A stretch of 64,000 nt of DNA from Rhodovulum sulfidophilum DSM 1374 (lineage in GTDB: Bacteria; Pseudomonadota; Alphaproteobacteria; Rhodobacterales; Rhodobacteraceae). Under the pieces are notes generated by a model. The model was not told the origin of the DNA, made no database searches, and saw only the letters and a program-made list of their open reading frames with translations. The stretch is taken from contig NZ_CP015418.1 in the NCBI RefSeq assembly GCF_001633165.1, forward strand, positions 1-64,000. The letters are read 5' to 3'. Every line of letters begins with the position of its first letter. Position 1 is the stretch's first letter. Of this stretch, positions 15,265 through 23,560 are shown in pieces. Made by a program: the position numbers and the translations under genes.

Positions 15265-16209
15265 CTATGCAGTCCACACGGGCCTGTCCCGCCAGTCGGT
15301 AGGAAACCCCATATTTGATCTATCCGCGTCTGATCTCTCCTCGATCAGCTCACGCAACCGGCTACGCAAAGTGCTATCCGTGCACTGCTGATCCATGAGA
15401 TGAAGAAGAACCACAAAAACATTATAAATCCGATTGTCGTTCTGCCAATTTTGACCGTCGCACACCGCAACAAGGTCGCGTTTGAACCTTTTAATTTTAG
15501 GAAGCCGCTTGACTGTTCGGCGATTCCATAATCTTCCATGGTGCGCACAAATATTACGCACATATGATAGAACCTGCAGGGTGCCTTCGACGATCTCTTT
15601 GGTGGGCAAGCCCAAGTCATGCCCTACCTTCGACTTGATTGAATTGTCCTTTGTTGCTTGGAACCACTTTGAAAGCTCCCCAAGCGTCATCAATTCTGTA
15701 GCTGCCCAAAGCGGCGGAGAATAGGGGCTCGTGTATTTGCCCTTGTAGTGCACTATGAAGGTCTCTTCGGACTTATCCACTGCCCGAGCAAGACGGACGA
15801 GTTGTTCTGCGTGGCTCAACCCGTTGGAAAATAGTTCGTGATCTAGATGTGCATGGGGGCCGTAGGAATGCGACATATGGTAGGTCCAACGGGACCTCAC
15901 ATGAACCTCGACACGTTCAATCGCCTCAAGGACGATGACGCGCAATCTACGATCAAAGACATATAGGTCAGTTACTGAAGAAAACGCTGTGCCGATATTA
16001 AAAATTTTACTGCGCGCGTCCGCCCCTTCAGCAACCTTTTCGAATGGCAGCCAATAGGCGCTTAGCCTGTAGTACCCAACTGTCTCAAGCCATTTTTTGG
16101 CGGCGCCGTGATCATCAACACTCATGCCTCTCTTTATTAGAAGCTGAAGTTGCTCATCAATATTGGTAGGCCGCTTAGTGAACTGCAACGTCGAAAGCAG
16201 GTCCCTCAA
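15265..16209 (-). CDS. Abi_2 family (AbiD/AbiF-like) abortive infection protein
   Basis: A 314-residue protein of the Abi_2 family. Family signs are the opening LLIKRGMSVDD, GYYRLSAYWLPF, LYVFDRRLRVIVLEAIERVEV, and YVRNICAHHGRLWNR near residue 220, which holds the HEPN Arg-x4-His ribonuclease motif. Such proteins block phage growth by acting on RNA once triggered. It sits as a single cargo gene inside the tRNA-Cys island, downstream of the XRE gene in convergent orientation. Confidence 0.88.
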   Translation of the reverse strand: MRDLLSTLQFTKRPTNIDEQLQLLIKRGMSVDDHGAAKKWLETVGYYRLSAYWLPFEKVAEGADARSKIFNIGTAFSSVTDLYVFDRRLRVIVLEAIERVEVHVRSRWTYHMSHSYGPHAHLDHELFSNGLSHAEQLVRLARAVDKSEETFIVHYKGKYTSPYSPPLWAATELMTLGELSKWFQATKDNSIKSKVGHDLGLPTKEIVEGTLQVLSYVRNICAHHGRLWNRRTVKRLPKIKRFKRDLVAVCDGQNWQNDNRIYNVFVVLLHLMDQQCTDSTLRSRLRELIEERSDADRSNMGFPTDWRDRPVWTA

Positions 16210-16616
16210 ATAAGTAACCCCCCGGTATTGAGCTCGGCGTATCCGCCGGAAGCCTGGGGGGTGTTGTTGCGAAGTTATCTACAGCAAGATGTACACCTTG
16301 TCAAGGTACACGGTTCCGTCCGGTCCTCGCCGCCCGCAGCATCAAACTCCACTTAGGGACGGCACACACCGCCCTTAGATCTGCACATCGGCTGCTCGAA
16401 GACAGGCCGGGGCGTTTCCGCACCCCGGCCCGATGCCCGCCGCGCCCTGACGAAAACCCAGGCCGCGGGCTGTCGGGGTTCTTCGCCCACCATGCGGGAC
16501 ACTCACCGACTTGCCCCAATCGCGTTTGCGGACCCCTCCCCGCCAGGTGCGATCACCCCTGCCGCGTCAGAGCCGCCGCACGCGGCTCTGAGCATCCTTT
16601 TGGGCGGATCGCCGGA
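16210..16616. terminator. Gap with a hairpin at 16568-16590
   Basis: About 400 bases without a gene. CAGAGCCGC (16568-16576) and GCGGCTCTG (16582-16590) form a perfect 9-bp stem with a 5-base loop, 27 bases after the stop of the capsid remnant on the minus strand. No U-run follows on that strand, so termination is only likely. Nothing else was recognised. Confidence 0.45.
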
Positions 16617-18100
16617 TCACGCGCCGGGGTTCTTGTACCAGGCACGGTGATCGACGAACCCGGCCCCGAAATCGAGGCGCACCTTGAACTCGCTGGCATC
16701 GGTCTCGAAGCCGTCGCGGGTGAAGATCTGCGGCCCCGAAGCCCCGTCCAGATAGGCGTGCTGCAACGCATCGGGACGGCCCGGCAGGGCGGCGATGTAC
16801 CAGGCCGCCGGGTCCGTCAGGTTGGCATCGGCCAGAACCGTCAGCTTCTGCTGGAACGGGTTCACATCGTCGGCCGACGCGGCCGAGATTTCGGCCACCA
16901 GCCGTTCGGCCTGCGTTTCCAGCTCGGGCGGCACGATCAGAAGCGCGGGGTCCACCCGGATCGCCTCGCCCGCCAGCCCCTTCTGGCGACGCATCGCGGT
17001 GCGGGCGAGGGACAGCGAGCCGATGGAGAGGGCCGCGCCGGTCTCGGCCAGGTTGCCGTGATCGGCATGGAAGAGGGTCTTGCCATCCGACATGGCCGGA
17101 CCCGCGCCGCCATTCGCCTCGAGGAGCCCGGCGAAGATGCGCGCCTCGGTGAGCGCCGCACCCTGACCGAACAGCCGCGAGCTCTGCTCGAAAGCACGGA
17201 GGTCATCGTTCACGATGGCCTGGCGGGTCAGGGTGAAGATCTTGCCATAGGTTTCCAGCACGAAGGCCTCGCCCGCGTCGGTGATCTGGCCTTGCCCGAA
17301 CTCGCCGTTTTCCAGCACCTTCGCCAGTTCGACGCCGCCCGAGACGCGAACGGTGTTGATCGGCCGGAAATCCGGGGCCGAGACTTCGCGGGAGGCCTTC
17401 TTGATCTGCGACTCTGCGGCCTCGTAGGCCGCCAGCAGCACCTTGTTGGAGGCAATCGCCAAGGCCGTCTTGAAATCGTCGGCGCCCATCGCACCGCCCC
17501 ACATCACGGCATGGCGCTGCCCCCGGAGGAAACTGCTGCCGGCCGACAGCCTCGCAAGGTCATCGAGCCGCATGTTCGCGAACTCCCGGCCGTGGGTCGG
17601 GACATGCCCGGACTGCATCCGCGCCAGAAGACCATCCGCCATCGCGTCGGCCCGAGACGGCGCTTCCTGACCGATGCCGATGGCGCAGGGGCGGATCGGC
17701 GGCTCGTTGCTGGCCATGAGCGCCATGGCCTCGTTCGCGGCGACCCGGGCGATTTCCTTGGTGATCGCCGCCGCGTCGGTCTCCGGCAGAGCGAGACCCG
17801 CCAGGCGAGATTGGACGGCTCATGGATCATCAGATGCGCCGCGCGGTGCATGGCAATCTCGGCCGCCCCCATCACCAGGAGCGACGCGGCAGACGCCGCC
17901 ACGCCCAACACTTCCACCCGGACCTGCCCGTGCCGGTCGAGCTGGGCCAGGATCGCGGCCCCGTCCGAGGCAATCCCGCCATAGGAATTGACGGCGATCA
18001 CCACCGGCACGCCCGCATTGTCGTCCAGGAAGGCGCCGATCCGGGGCGGGGTATTCTCGCCCTCGCCAATCGGCCCGTAGATATGAAGGGTTTCGGTCAT
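16617..18100 (-). pseudogene. Decayed phage ClpP-like prohead protease / major capsid gene
   Basis: The N-terminal part (18100 to about 17815) is a ClpP-like prohead protease: VNSYGGIASDGAAI, LGVAASAASLLVMGA with the nucleophile Ser, and MIHEPSN with the catalytic His. After SNLAW the frame changes; the rest of the product continues in a second frame to 16617 as a Mu/HK97-like major head subunit (369 residues in the intact frame, KTLFHADHGNLAE, LTDPAAWYIAALPGRPDALQ). Internal sequence of the protease is missing, so a deletion joined the parts. Phage debris inside the tRNA-Cys island. Confidence 0.75.
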
Positions 18101-18200
18101 TCTGATACCTGAGCTTTGGGGAGCTGTTGCGGTTGCGCCGAGGGAGCGGCGGCGAGGCAGCTGCTGCTCGGCCGCTGGCTCTTCGGATTGGCAAGCCGTC

Positions 18201-18551
18201 TCATGCCGCCACCTCGATTTCCGAGATATGCCGGAGGAACGCGGTCTGATCGCGCGGCGCCATCGCCTCGAAAGAGGCCAGCGCGAAGGCTTTCAGCTCG
18301 GCCCGGTTGGCGAGCGAGGCCCAGAACCGGGCTTCCTCCATCCCGCGCAGGAACGGGGGCATGGGCGCCCCGGCCGCGCGCAGCACTGTGGCCGCCGTCA
18401 TTTCGGCCTGCTCGGGCTCCAGCGACCGCAACGCCGCATAGGCCAGCGAGGCCCGCTCGCGCGCCGTGAGCCGCACCATGGCCAGGAGGCGGAACCAGTC
18501 CCAGCCATCGAAGGACGCATAAGTCAGCGCATGGCCGAGAACCCGCGCCAT
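18201..18551 (-). CDS. Phage-island hypothetical protein
   Basis: A 116-residue helical protein (MARVLGHALTYASFDGWDWF, then RLTARERASLAYAALRSLEP). The frame is open upstream into attachment site B, so the original gene may have started a little earlier, and it may be truncated by integration at 18697. It lies with the capsid remnant and is a recurring companion of Rhodobacterales phage head genes. No function known. Confidence 0.5.
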   Translation of the reverse strand: MARVLGHALTYASFDGWDWFRLLAMVRLTARERASLAYAALRSLEPEQAEMTAATVLRAAGAPMPPFLRGMEEARFWASLANRAELKAFALASFEAMAPRDQTAFLRHISEIEVAA

Positions 18552-18696
18552 CCGCTTATGCGCGGGCTTGATGTCTTTGGAGAGAAGTTTCGAGGAACGA
18601 CTGCCGTTTACAGGCGCCTCGTAAGCGTTTGTTTTTTGAGAGGTCAGACCTGGGGGGCGTTTACAGGATTTGTCCGCGTTTTCCGTGTGGTCGGAA

Positions 18697-18760
18697 GGAT
18701 TGCAAATCCGTGTACAGGAGTTCGATTCTCCTACTCGCCTCCATTTACTTTCAAGCACTT
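18697..18760 (+). other. Attachment site B: 3' part of tRNA-Cys
   Basis: Second copy of the 64-bp direct repeat at 11848-11911, again only the 3' part of tRNA-Cys (anticodon loop TTGCAAA to CCA) plus 16 more bases. A second integrase gene begins 45 bases beyond. Together the two copies bound a 6.8-kb island. Confidence 0.85.
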
Positions 18761-18805
18761 AGCGGGTTTCCGCGCTCCAGCGCGAAGCGGTGTCTAAGCA
18801 AGCGT

Positions 18806-19855
18806 CTAAACATTCCGTTTTTGTTCTGTTCGCCTTTTCGTGGCAAGGCCCTCGCCCGTTGAGGGCTTCTTCCGGCGAGCCTGGGCCTCTATGGCGCGCA
18901 CGCGCTGCCGGATCTGCTGCGTGTAGTGCGCGACCATCTTGGGGCTTTGCCCCGTGACCGCGGCCACCAGCTCGTCAGTGCATCCAGCCTCGACCAGTTC
19001 GCACGCGGCATTGTACCGCCAACTGTGGATGTCGAAGTCCAGCGCCCCGATATCTTCCCGGATCTTGCGAATGGCCTGCGATGCTCCGCGATAGGACCAG
19101 CGGCTGGTTCCGCTTTGGTTCGTCAGCATGAACAGCGACCGGCGCGGCGCCCTGTCCAGCGCCTCCTGGAGCGAAGGCACAATGGGCACCCAAAGCCGCT
19201 TGCCGGTCTTGTTCTGTTTGACCGTGATGCCCCCATCCTGGATATCGCCCCATTGCATTTCCAGCACATCGCCGATGCGCTGGCCGGTTCCGAGGCACAG
19301 CTCCATCAGCAGGCGCTCGCGCGCCCCCAGCGGCACGGCAGCACGAAAAGCGTCGATCAGGCTTTGCGGCCATGGCAGGCGCGGATCCGCATCCGCCTTC
19401 AGCAACGACACCCCCTTGGCTGGGTTATCGGTGCGCCAGCCAAGATCGATGCTATGCTCCATCAGAATGCGGATCACCTTCACCGCGTAGTTCGCGAAAT
19501 ACGGTTTCCCTGCGTTCTCATCGCGCAAGCGTATCACATCCCGACGCTGGAGGTTTGCCGGGTTCAGCGGGCCGAACCGTTCGTCGATGAACGCCGTGAA
19601 CTTGTCATAGTCCAGCGCCGTGCGGGGCTTCAGGTTCCGGTAACGCGGCGACTGGTGGTAACTGCGGATAAGAGCGGAAAAGTTCCTGCGCAGAACCTTG
19701 GCCTGCCCCTCTCCTTTCAGGATAGCAGCGTATTCGGCCCAGAACTCCGGGCTGCCGAAGTCCGACCCGATCTTTTGCGACGGCCACCCACGGCGCTGAA
19801 AATACAGACCATTTCGCTGCCAGTACACATATTTAGGAAGCTCTCGCTTCGTCAT
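18806..19855 (-). CDS. Tyrosine integrase of the second tandem island
   Basis: A 349-residue integrase. Catalytic boxes: CLGTGQRIGDVLEM (Arg I), QNKTGKRLWVP (Lys), DIHSWRYNAACELVEAG (His-x-x-Arg) and TGQSPKMVAHYTQ (Tyr). The ATG at 19855 (MTKRELPKYVYWQRNG) is chosen; an upstream ATG adds 17 residues that overlap the small gene. It differs clearly from the integrase at 11969 although both adjoin the same attachment sequence. A stump of a close relative lies at 20173. Confidence 0.9.
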   Translation of the reverse strand: MTKRELPKYVYWQRNGLYFQRRGWPSQKIGSDFGSPEFWAEYAAILKGEGQAKVLRRNFSALIRSYHQSPRYRNLKPRTALDYDKFTAFIDERFGPLNPANLQRRDVIRLRDENAGKPYFANYAVKVIRILMEHSIDLGWRTDNPAKGVSLLKADADPRLPWPQSLIDAFRAAVPLGARERLLMELCLGTGQRIGDVLEMQWGDIQDGGITVKQNKTGKRLWVPIVPSLQEALDRAPRRSLFMLTNQSGTSRWSYRGASQAIRKIREDIGALDFDIHSWRYNAACELVEAGCTDELVAAVTGQSPKMVAHYTQQIRQRVRAIEAQARRKKPSTGEGLATKRRTEQKRNV

Positions 19856-20009
19856 ACCGCATATCCACCCTATCGAACTCGGAAAGGACTTCCTGCTCCG
19901 TTTCAAGCTCGAACTCGATTCGTCTTCCCTCGATCACCACCCGTTTGACAACCCGCCCTTCGGCCTCAAGGGCCCTCAGGTAATTCAGGGCCCGCTTCTC
20001 AGCCGTCAT
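19833..20009 (-). CDS. Small protein upstream of integrase
   Basis: A 58-residue protein, MTAEKRALNYLRALEAEGRV... ending MRYDEARAS. GGAGG lies 5 bases before the ATG at 20009. It overlaps the integrase by 23 bases. Composition (helix, then VVKRVVIEGRRIEFELE hairpin) fits small phage regulators that accompany integrases, but the role is unknown. Confidence 0.65.
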   Translation of the reverse strand: MTAEKRALNYLRALEAEGRVVKRVVIEGRRIEFELETEQEVLSEFDRVDMRYDEARAS

Positions 20010-20118
20010 GGCGTCCTCCCGGCTCGGCTCGTACTGCCGCGACGGCCCCAATGTCGCAGTATCCACGCTGCGTTGGCATGTGCAGATCGAGGGGCGGAAG
20101 CTGGTGGATGTCAGGCAT
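19999..20118 (-). CDS. Very small phage protein (39 residues)
   Basis: Product starts MPDIHQLPPLDLHMPTQRGY and ends in GGRHDG. AGGAAGG lies 8 bases before the ATG, the ATG overlaps the stop of a preceding fragment (ATGCCTGA), and the end overlaps the next start at 20009. The same gene, with a changed 3' end, is found at 54857-54964, which supports its being a real conserved phage gene. Confidence 0.55.
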   Translation of the reverse strand: MPDIHQLPPLDLHMPTQRGYCDIGAVAAVRAEPGGRHDG

Positions 20119-20170
20119 CGGGTTTTCCTTCCTTCATGGCGCAATCGACCAGCTCGGCGATGGCGTTCCG
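20113..20170 (-). pseudogene. 3' end of a phage zinc-protein gene
   Basis: The minus strand reads NAIAELVDCAMKEGKPDA and stops, matching the C-terminus of the longer fragment at 54957-55282 (EAVAELVDCAMKEGKPDA). Everything upstream has been replaced by the integrase stump. Together with the next gene it forms a block repeated at 54857-55008. Confidence 0.6.
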
Positions 20171-20172
20171 TT

Positions 20173-20295
20173 CTACAGCCTGCGTTCCTGGGCTTTGAGC
20201 GCACGGACCTTCTGCCTCACATGAGCGGTGTAATGCGCAACCATCGCCATGGATTGGCCGGTGACGGATGCGATTTCCTCATCCGTCGGGTTAGA
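20173..20295 (-). pseudogene. C-terminal stump of a third tyrosine integrase
   Basis: Minus-strand reading gives NPTDEEIASVTGQSMAMVAHYTAHVRQ and ends RALKAQERRL. This is the last catalytic box (Gly-Gln-Ser ... His-Tyr-Thr) of an integrase related to the one at 18806. Nothing upstream continues it. It marks a lost third island or a recombination scar. Confidence 0.7.
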
Positions 20296-20297
20296 GG

Positions 20298-20420
20298 AAC
20301 GAAGAATACCTCGCCACTTGCTTCGAGCGCGACCGAACCATCGGCTCCTGGCAGCCCAAGCGCGATGGCGAACGCAACGAGGCCCTCGACACCTTCGTCT
20401 ACACCCACGCCGCCCTGTAA
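20298..20420 (+). pseudogene. C-terminal stump of phage terminase large subunit (GpA-like)
   Basis: The plus strand reads NEEYLATCFERDRTIGSWQP, then KRDGERNEALDTFVYTHAAL and stops. The RNEALD-x-x-VYxxAAL ending is characteristic of GpA-type terminase large subunits. The 5' part is missing and replaced by the integrase stump, so this is recombination debris. Confidence 0.65.
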
Positions 20421-20551
20421 AGGCTGATCAGCATGGGGCTCCGGCTGAGCGAGAAGGTAGAGGGAGTAAAGAGGCCGGCACCGACAGTGAGAAGCGCACC
20501 ATCACCGGTGCGCTTCCAGTGGATGAAACGGTGAGAACCCGTTCCCTCGAC

Positions 20552-22549
20552 TCAAGCGGCCACCAATGAGACAACACTCGTTGAGAGCGTCGACGCAGCG
20601 AAATCGCGCAGCAGCAGGGTGCGACGATCTCCGCCCCCGCCTTGCTGCTGGAGGGTTCGCTCCAGCGTCGGCAGGCGCTCATCTCTCTCCGCGTCCGCGA
20701 AGAAGTCCGAGAATGCCACGACCCGGCCTTCGCTGACAGCGACCGCTTCCTCGACGATAGCTCGTTCCATCGGACGCCCCCGGGCAACGAGCGCACGCAG
20801 CGCGGAGGGATCGGCCCTCTCAAGCGCGTCTTCGAAGGCGATCGCAAAGGTCGTCTTGAAAGGAATATCCGACAATCCGGCTCTTTCGGAGACGTAGGTC
20901 GAATAACTATCCTGCGGCGCGTCCGACAGAAATGAACGCAGACCGTCCTCGGAAGACAACCCAGACTCGAAGAGAAAGAGCTGCCGCCGCGCCATTGCTG
21001 TCGGTAGAGACAAAGTACTCGTGTCCTCGACACCGGTTGGCTGCGGCCTCGCGCGACGCAGCGCGCGCCCTTGATCCAGTTTTTGCAGTAGTAACCGGGT
21101 CACATCATCGGCCACGCCGTCAGCAATCGCATTGTTTAGAATGTCGCGCGCGTCGGCCGTGCGTCGCAGATCGTCGGCCAAAACCGTCGCAAGCTGGGTG
21201 CGCGCATACGGTTCTTCGGGGAACAGAGCCGTCGTCTCCCGCAGAAGGGCCGCCGCTTCTTCCGCTTTGCCGGAGTAAACCGACAGCACCGTAGCAAGCT
21301 GCGTGCGCCACTGGAGGTTTTCAGGAAAGCGCCGAACTGCTTCCCAACCGACAAGTTCCGCATCCGCAATGCGCCCAGCGGCCGCCAAGGCATCTCGCAT
21401 AAGGGACCAGGCGAATACGTTCACTGGGTCGTAGTCAAAGGCCAAGGTCGCCAGAGATACGGCGAGCGCCCCGCGCTCGCCTCGTTCGTCCGGTGCCCCC
21501 TTCTCGATTAGCCGCATGCCAAAGTTGCAAGCCGTGCGCACGAGGTAAAAGACATCACCCGAAACGTCAGCGTAACGTTGCTGTCGGCGCATTATGGTTT
21601 CGATAGGCGTCCTAATCTGATCCAAGGGCTGCTCAACAGAGTTGAGGACAGGCTGCCACTCGCTCATTGGAACCGGCTCAGTCGAGAAAATGGTCCGCGA
21701 TAGCGCTCGCTCGTTAGGATGAATATCGACATCCTCTCGCCACCAAGCGGCGACCGGAAATGTCGTCTCGGCGCCATTCGTGCGTCCCGACAACTCACGC
21801 TCTGCAGCCGTGATGGCGGCTTGGACGCGATCCGTCCAGAAGCCGGCATCCCGCGGGAAGTCACCTTCGAGAATGCGCCATTCTCGCTCGAAGGCCGCCG
21901 TGCCCGGCCGCTGTGTCACAGCCCAACGCGCAAGACCCTGAAGCGCAAAGTCCTCGTTCGCATCGAAGTCATCACCCAGCGGAAGGCGACGCAGACCGAG
22001 GAGCGCGATCCGCAAGTAGCTGGCGTCGTAACGTCCGGCGTCACCGCTCTCTGCACAGACTGATAGCCAGAGCGGCATCAGCCGGCGCGGCTCCAGGCCA
22101 TGATCCGCCGCCACATCCTGGCTGAGCGCAAGGATCCGAAAATATTCGCGGCGCAGGTCGAGACCGCGATCCACGACAAAATTCTCGAAGAAGCCACTCC
22201 ACAGAACGTAGCGGCGATGGAGGTCCGCAACCGTCTGCTCGGGCAACAACCGCCGAATGATGGTAACAAGCGTTACGAGTTTCGCCAGCTCGATGCGAAA
22301 CGAACGGCCTTCCTGCTGCAGTAGCGTTGAACGGAACTCCTCTAGGAGCTCGGCGCAGCCACGGTCGAACCCGCGAACGACATCCGAGTCGCCCGTCTCC
22401 GAAGCAAGAATGGCGTCCACAGCGTCTTCGGGCTCAGCAGCCGAAAGCCGCCCAAGCGACGCCGTCCCATTTAGGAGAGCCCGAAGTGCGGCCTTCCCAT
22501 TATCCCTTAGCTGGGCTTTCCATTTCTCCAAGGCTGAAGGCGTCACCAT
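20552..22549 (-). CDS. Large TPR-like protein of unknown two-gene operon
   Basis: A 665-residue, entirely soluble helical protein. The middle (about residues 340-480) shows TPR-like helix pairs (YDPVNVFAWSLMRDALAAAG, FPENLQWRTQLATVLSVYSG, FPEEPYARTQLATVLADDLR). The N-terminal 250 residues contain a separate helical domain and the C-terminal 150 residues are of unknown type. No catalytic motif was seen, so it is probably a scaffold or sensor. It starts 2 bases after the stop of the gene at 22552. No family recognised. Confidence 0.75.
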   Translation of the reverse strand: MVTPSALEKWKAQLRDNGKAALRALLNGTASLGRLSAAEPEDAVDAILASETGDSDVVRGFDRGCAELLEEFRSTLLQQEGRSFRIELAKLVTLVTIIRRLLPEQTVADLHRRYVLWSGFFENFVVDRGLDLRREYFRILALSQDVAADHGLEPRRLMPLWLSVCAESGDAGRYDASYLRIALLGLRRLPLGDDFDANEDFALQGLARWAVTQRPGTAAFEREWRILEGDFPRDAGFWTDRVQAAITAAERELSGRTNGAETTFPVAAWWREDVDIHPNERALSRTIFSTEPVPMSEWQPVLNSVEQPLDQIRTPIETIMRRQQRYADVSGDVFYLVRTACNFGMRLIEKGAPDERGERGALAVSLATLAFDYDPVNVFAWSLMRDALAAAGRIADAELVGWEAVRRFPENLQWRTQLATVLSVYSGKAEEAAALLRETTALFPEEPYARTQLATVLADDLRRTADARDILNNAIADGVADDVTRLLLQKLDQGRALRRARPQPTGVEDTSTLSLPTAMARRQLFLFESGLSSEDGLRSFLSDAPQDSYSTYVSERAGLSDIPFKTTFAIAFEDALERADPSALRALVARGRPMERAIVEEAVAVSEGRVVAFSDFFADAERDERLPTLERTLQQQGGGGDRRTLLLRDFAASTLSTSVVSLVAA

Positions 22550-22551
22550 GA

Positions 22552-23466
22552 TCAGATCCCGACTTCGCCAAAATCCGTGCGCCCCGTTTCTGTTCGCAGG
22601 GTATCAAGGTGACGACCGCGCGCGGCCTCTATGTCGGGAACATCCGCTCCCGACCATTTGGCTAGCCGCTTTACATGCCTCCAGGAATAATCGAAGCGGA
22701 TGTGGAGGATCTCACGCACGCACGCCTTTTTCGGATTGCGCTCGCGCAGGTCCACCGTGAACCCATGGCTGGTCGAGCGCGGAACTGGAAAGAACGCCGG
22801 GTTGTTCTGGCACTCAAGAACCGTCGCCAAGGAGAAACACCGATCAACCCCCTTCGAATGAGCCTGCTTGATGACTTCGTCAGCGGTGTATTCCATAAGC
22901 GCAAACCTATACGGCTTATCCGGAACAAACGGGTAATGGTGGTATAATCCAAGACGGTCAATAATTCTTTGCAGCCAGTCCGCTTCCTTAAGATCGTCCG
23001 AAACCTCACTCTTGAATGCGGCAAACGAAGGGCGCTCGCCCGGATAATTCTGGAACTGATCCGTGAGCGCCGAGAGCCTGTGCTGATCGCCTGTCCGGAG
23101 GGCATCAACGAGGCTGTCGAAGTCGAGTCCCCCCCGAGGTTCTAAATGGCGGTCGATCCGCTCGAGGCGGATGATCTTTTGCACTGGCTCCACAGAAGCC
23201 GCAAGCAGTGCCAGATCGTTGGTCGCTACATCGAAGGTCGATGAGTTGTGGCCCCGCGCCAGCCCCTGAACGCTATCAACGAAGTAACTGTTGACCACCT
23301 TACGGATATCTTCTGATAGCGGTTTGTAGGTCTCTACGTCGTCCCGCCGCTGCTCAGAGACGTTTTCTTCGATCAGATAATTGCAGCCGACGCAGCTTTC
23401 GTCCACGTCGGATGCCCCGGCAAGGGAAACTGCCGAAGCAGTCAGTTCGGATCGATTGAACTGCAT
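22552..23466 (-). CDS. Unknown protein, first gene of the TPR operon
   Basis: A 304-residue soluble protein. The N-terminus has a CxxC pair (VDESCVGCNYLIEEN); the C-terminal half includes HGFTVDLRERNPKKACVREI and RFDYSWRHVKRLAKWSGADV, rich in basic and aromatic residues as in nucleic-acid-binding or nuclease-like folds, though no catalytic motif is clear. It lies directly before the TPR gene with a 2-base gap. Unrecognised; island location makes a defence or regulatory role possible. Confidence 0.7.
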   Translation of the reverse strand: MQFNRSELTASAVSLAGASDVDESCVGCNYLIEENVSEQRRDDVETYKPLSEDIRKVVNSYFVDSVQGLARGHNSSTFDVATNDLALLAASVEPVQKIIRLERIDRHLEPRGGLDFDSLVDALRTGDQHRLSALTDQFQNYPGERPSFAAFKSEVSDDLKEADWLQRIIDRLGLYHHYPFVPDKPYRFALMEYTADEVIKQAHSKGVDRCFSLATVLECQNNPAFFPVPRSTSHGFTVDLRERNPKKACVREILHIRFDYSWRHVKRLAKWSGADVPDIEAARGRHLDTLRTETGRTDFGEVGI

Positions 23467-23560
23467 GCCGCTCCCCGAAATACAACCCTACATAAATTGG
23501 CGCCGGTGGGCCGGCGCCTCTATCCTCTATCTATTCGACATCCGAGCCGATGAGAAGCCC

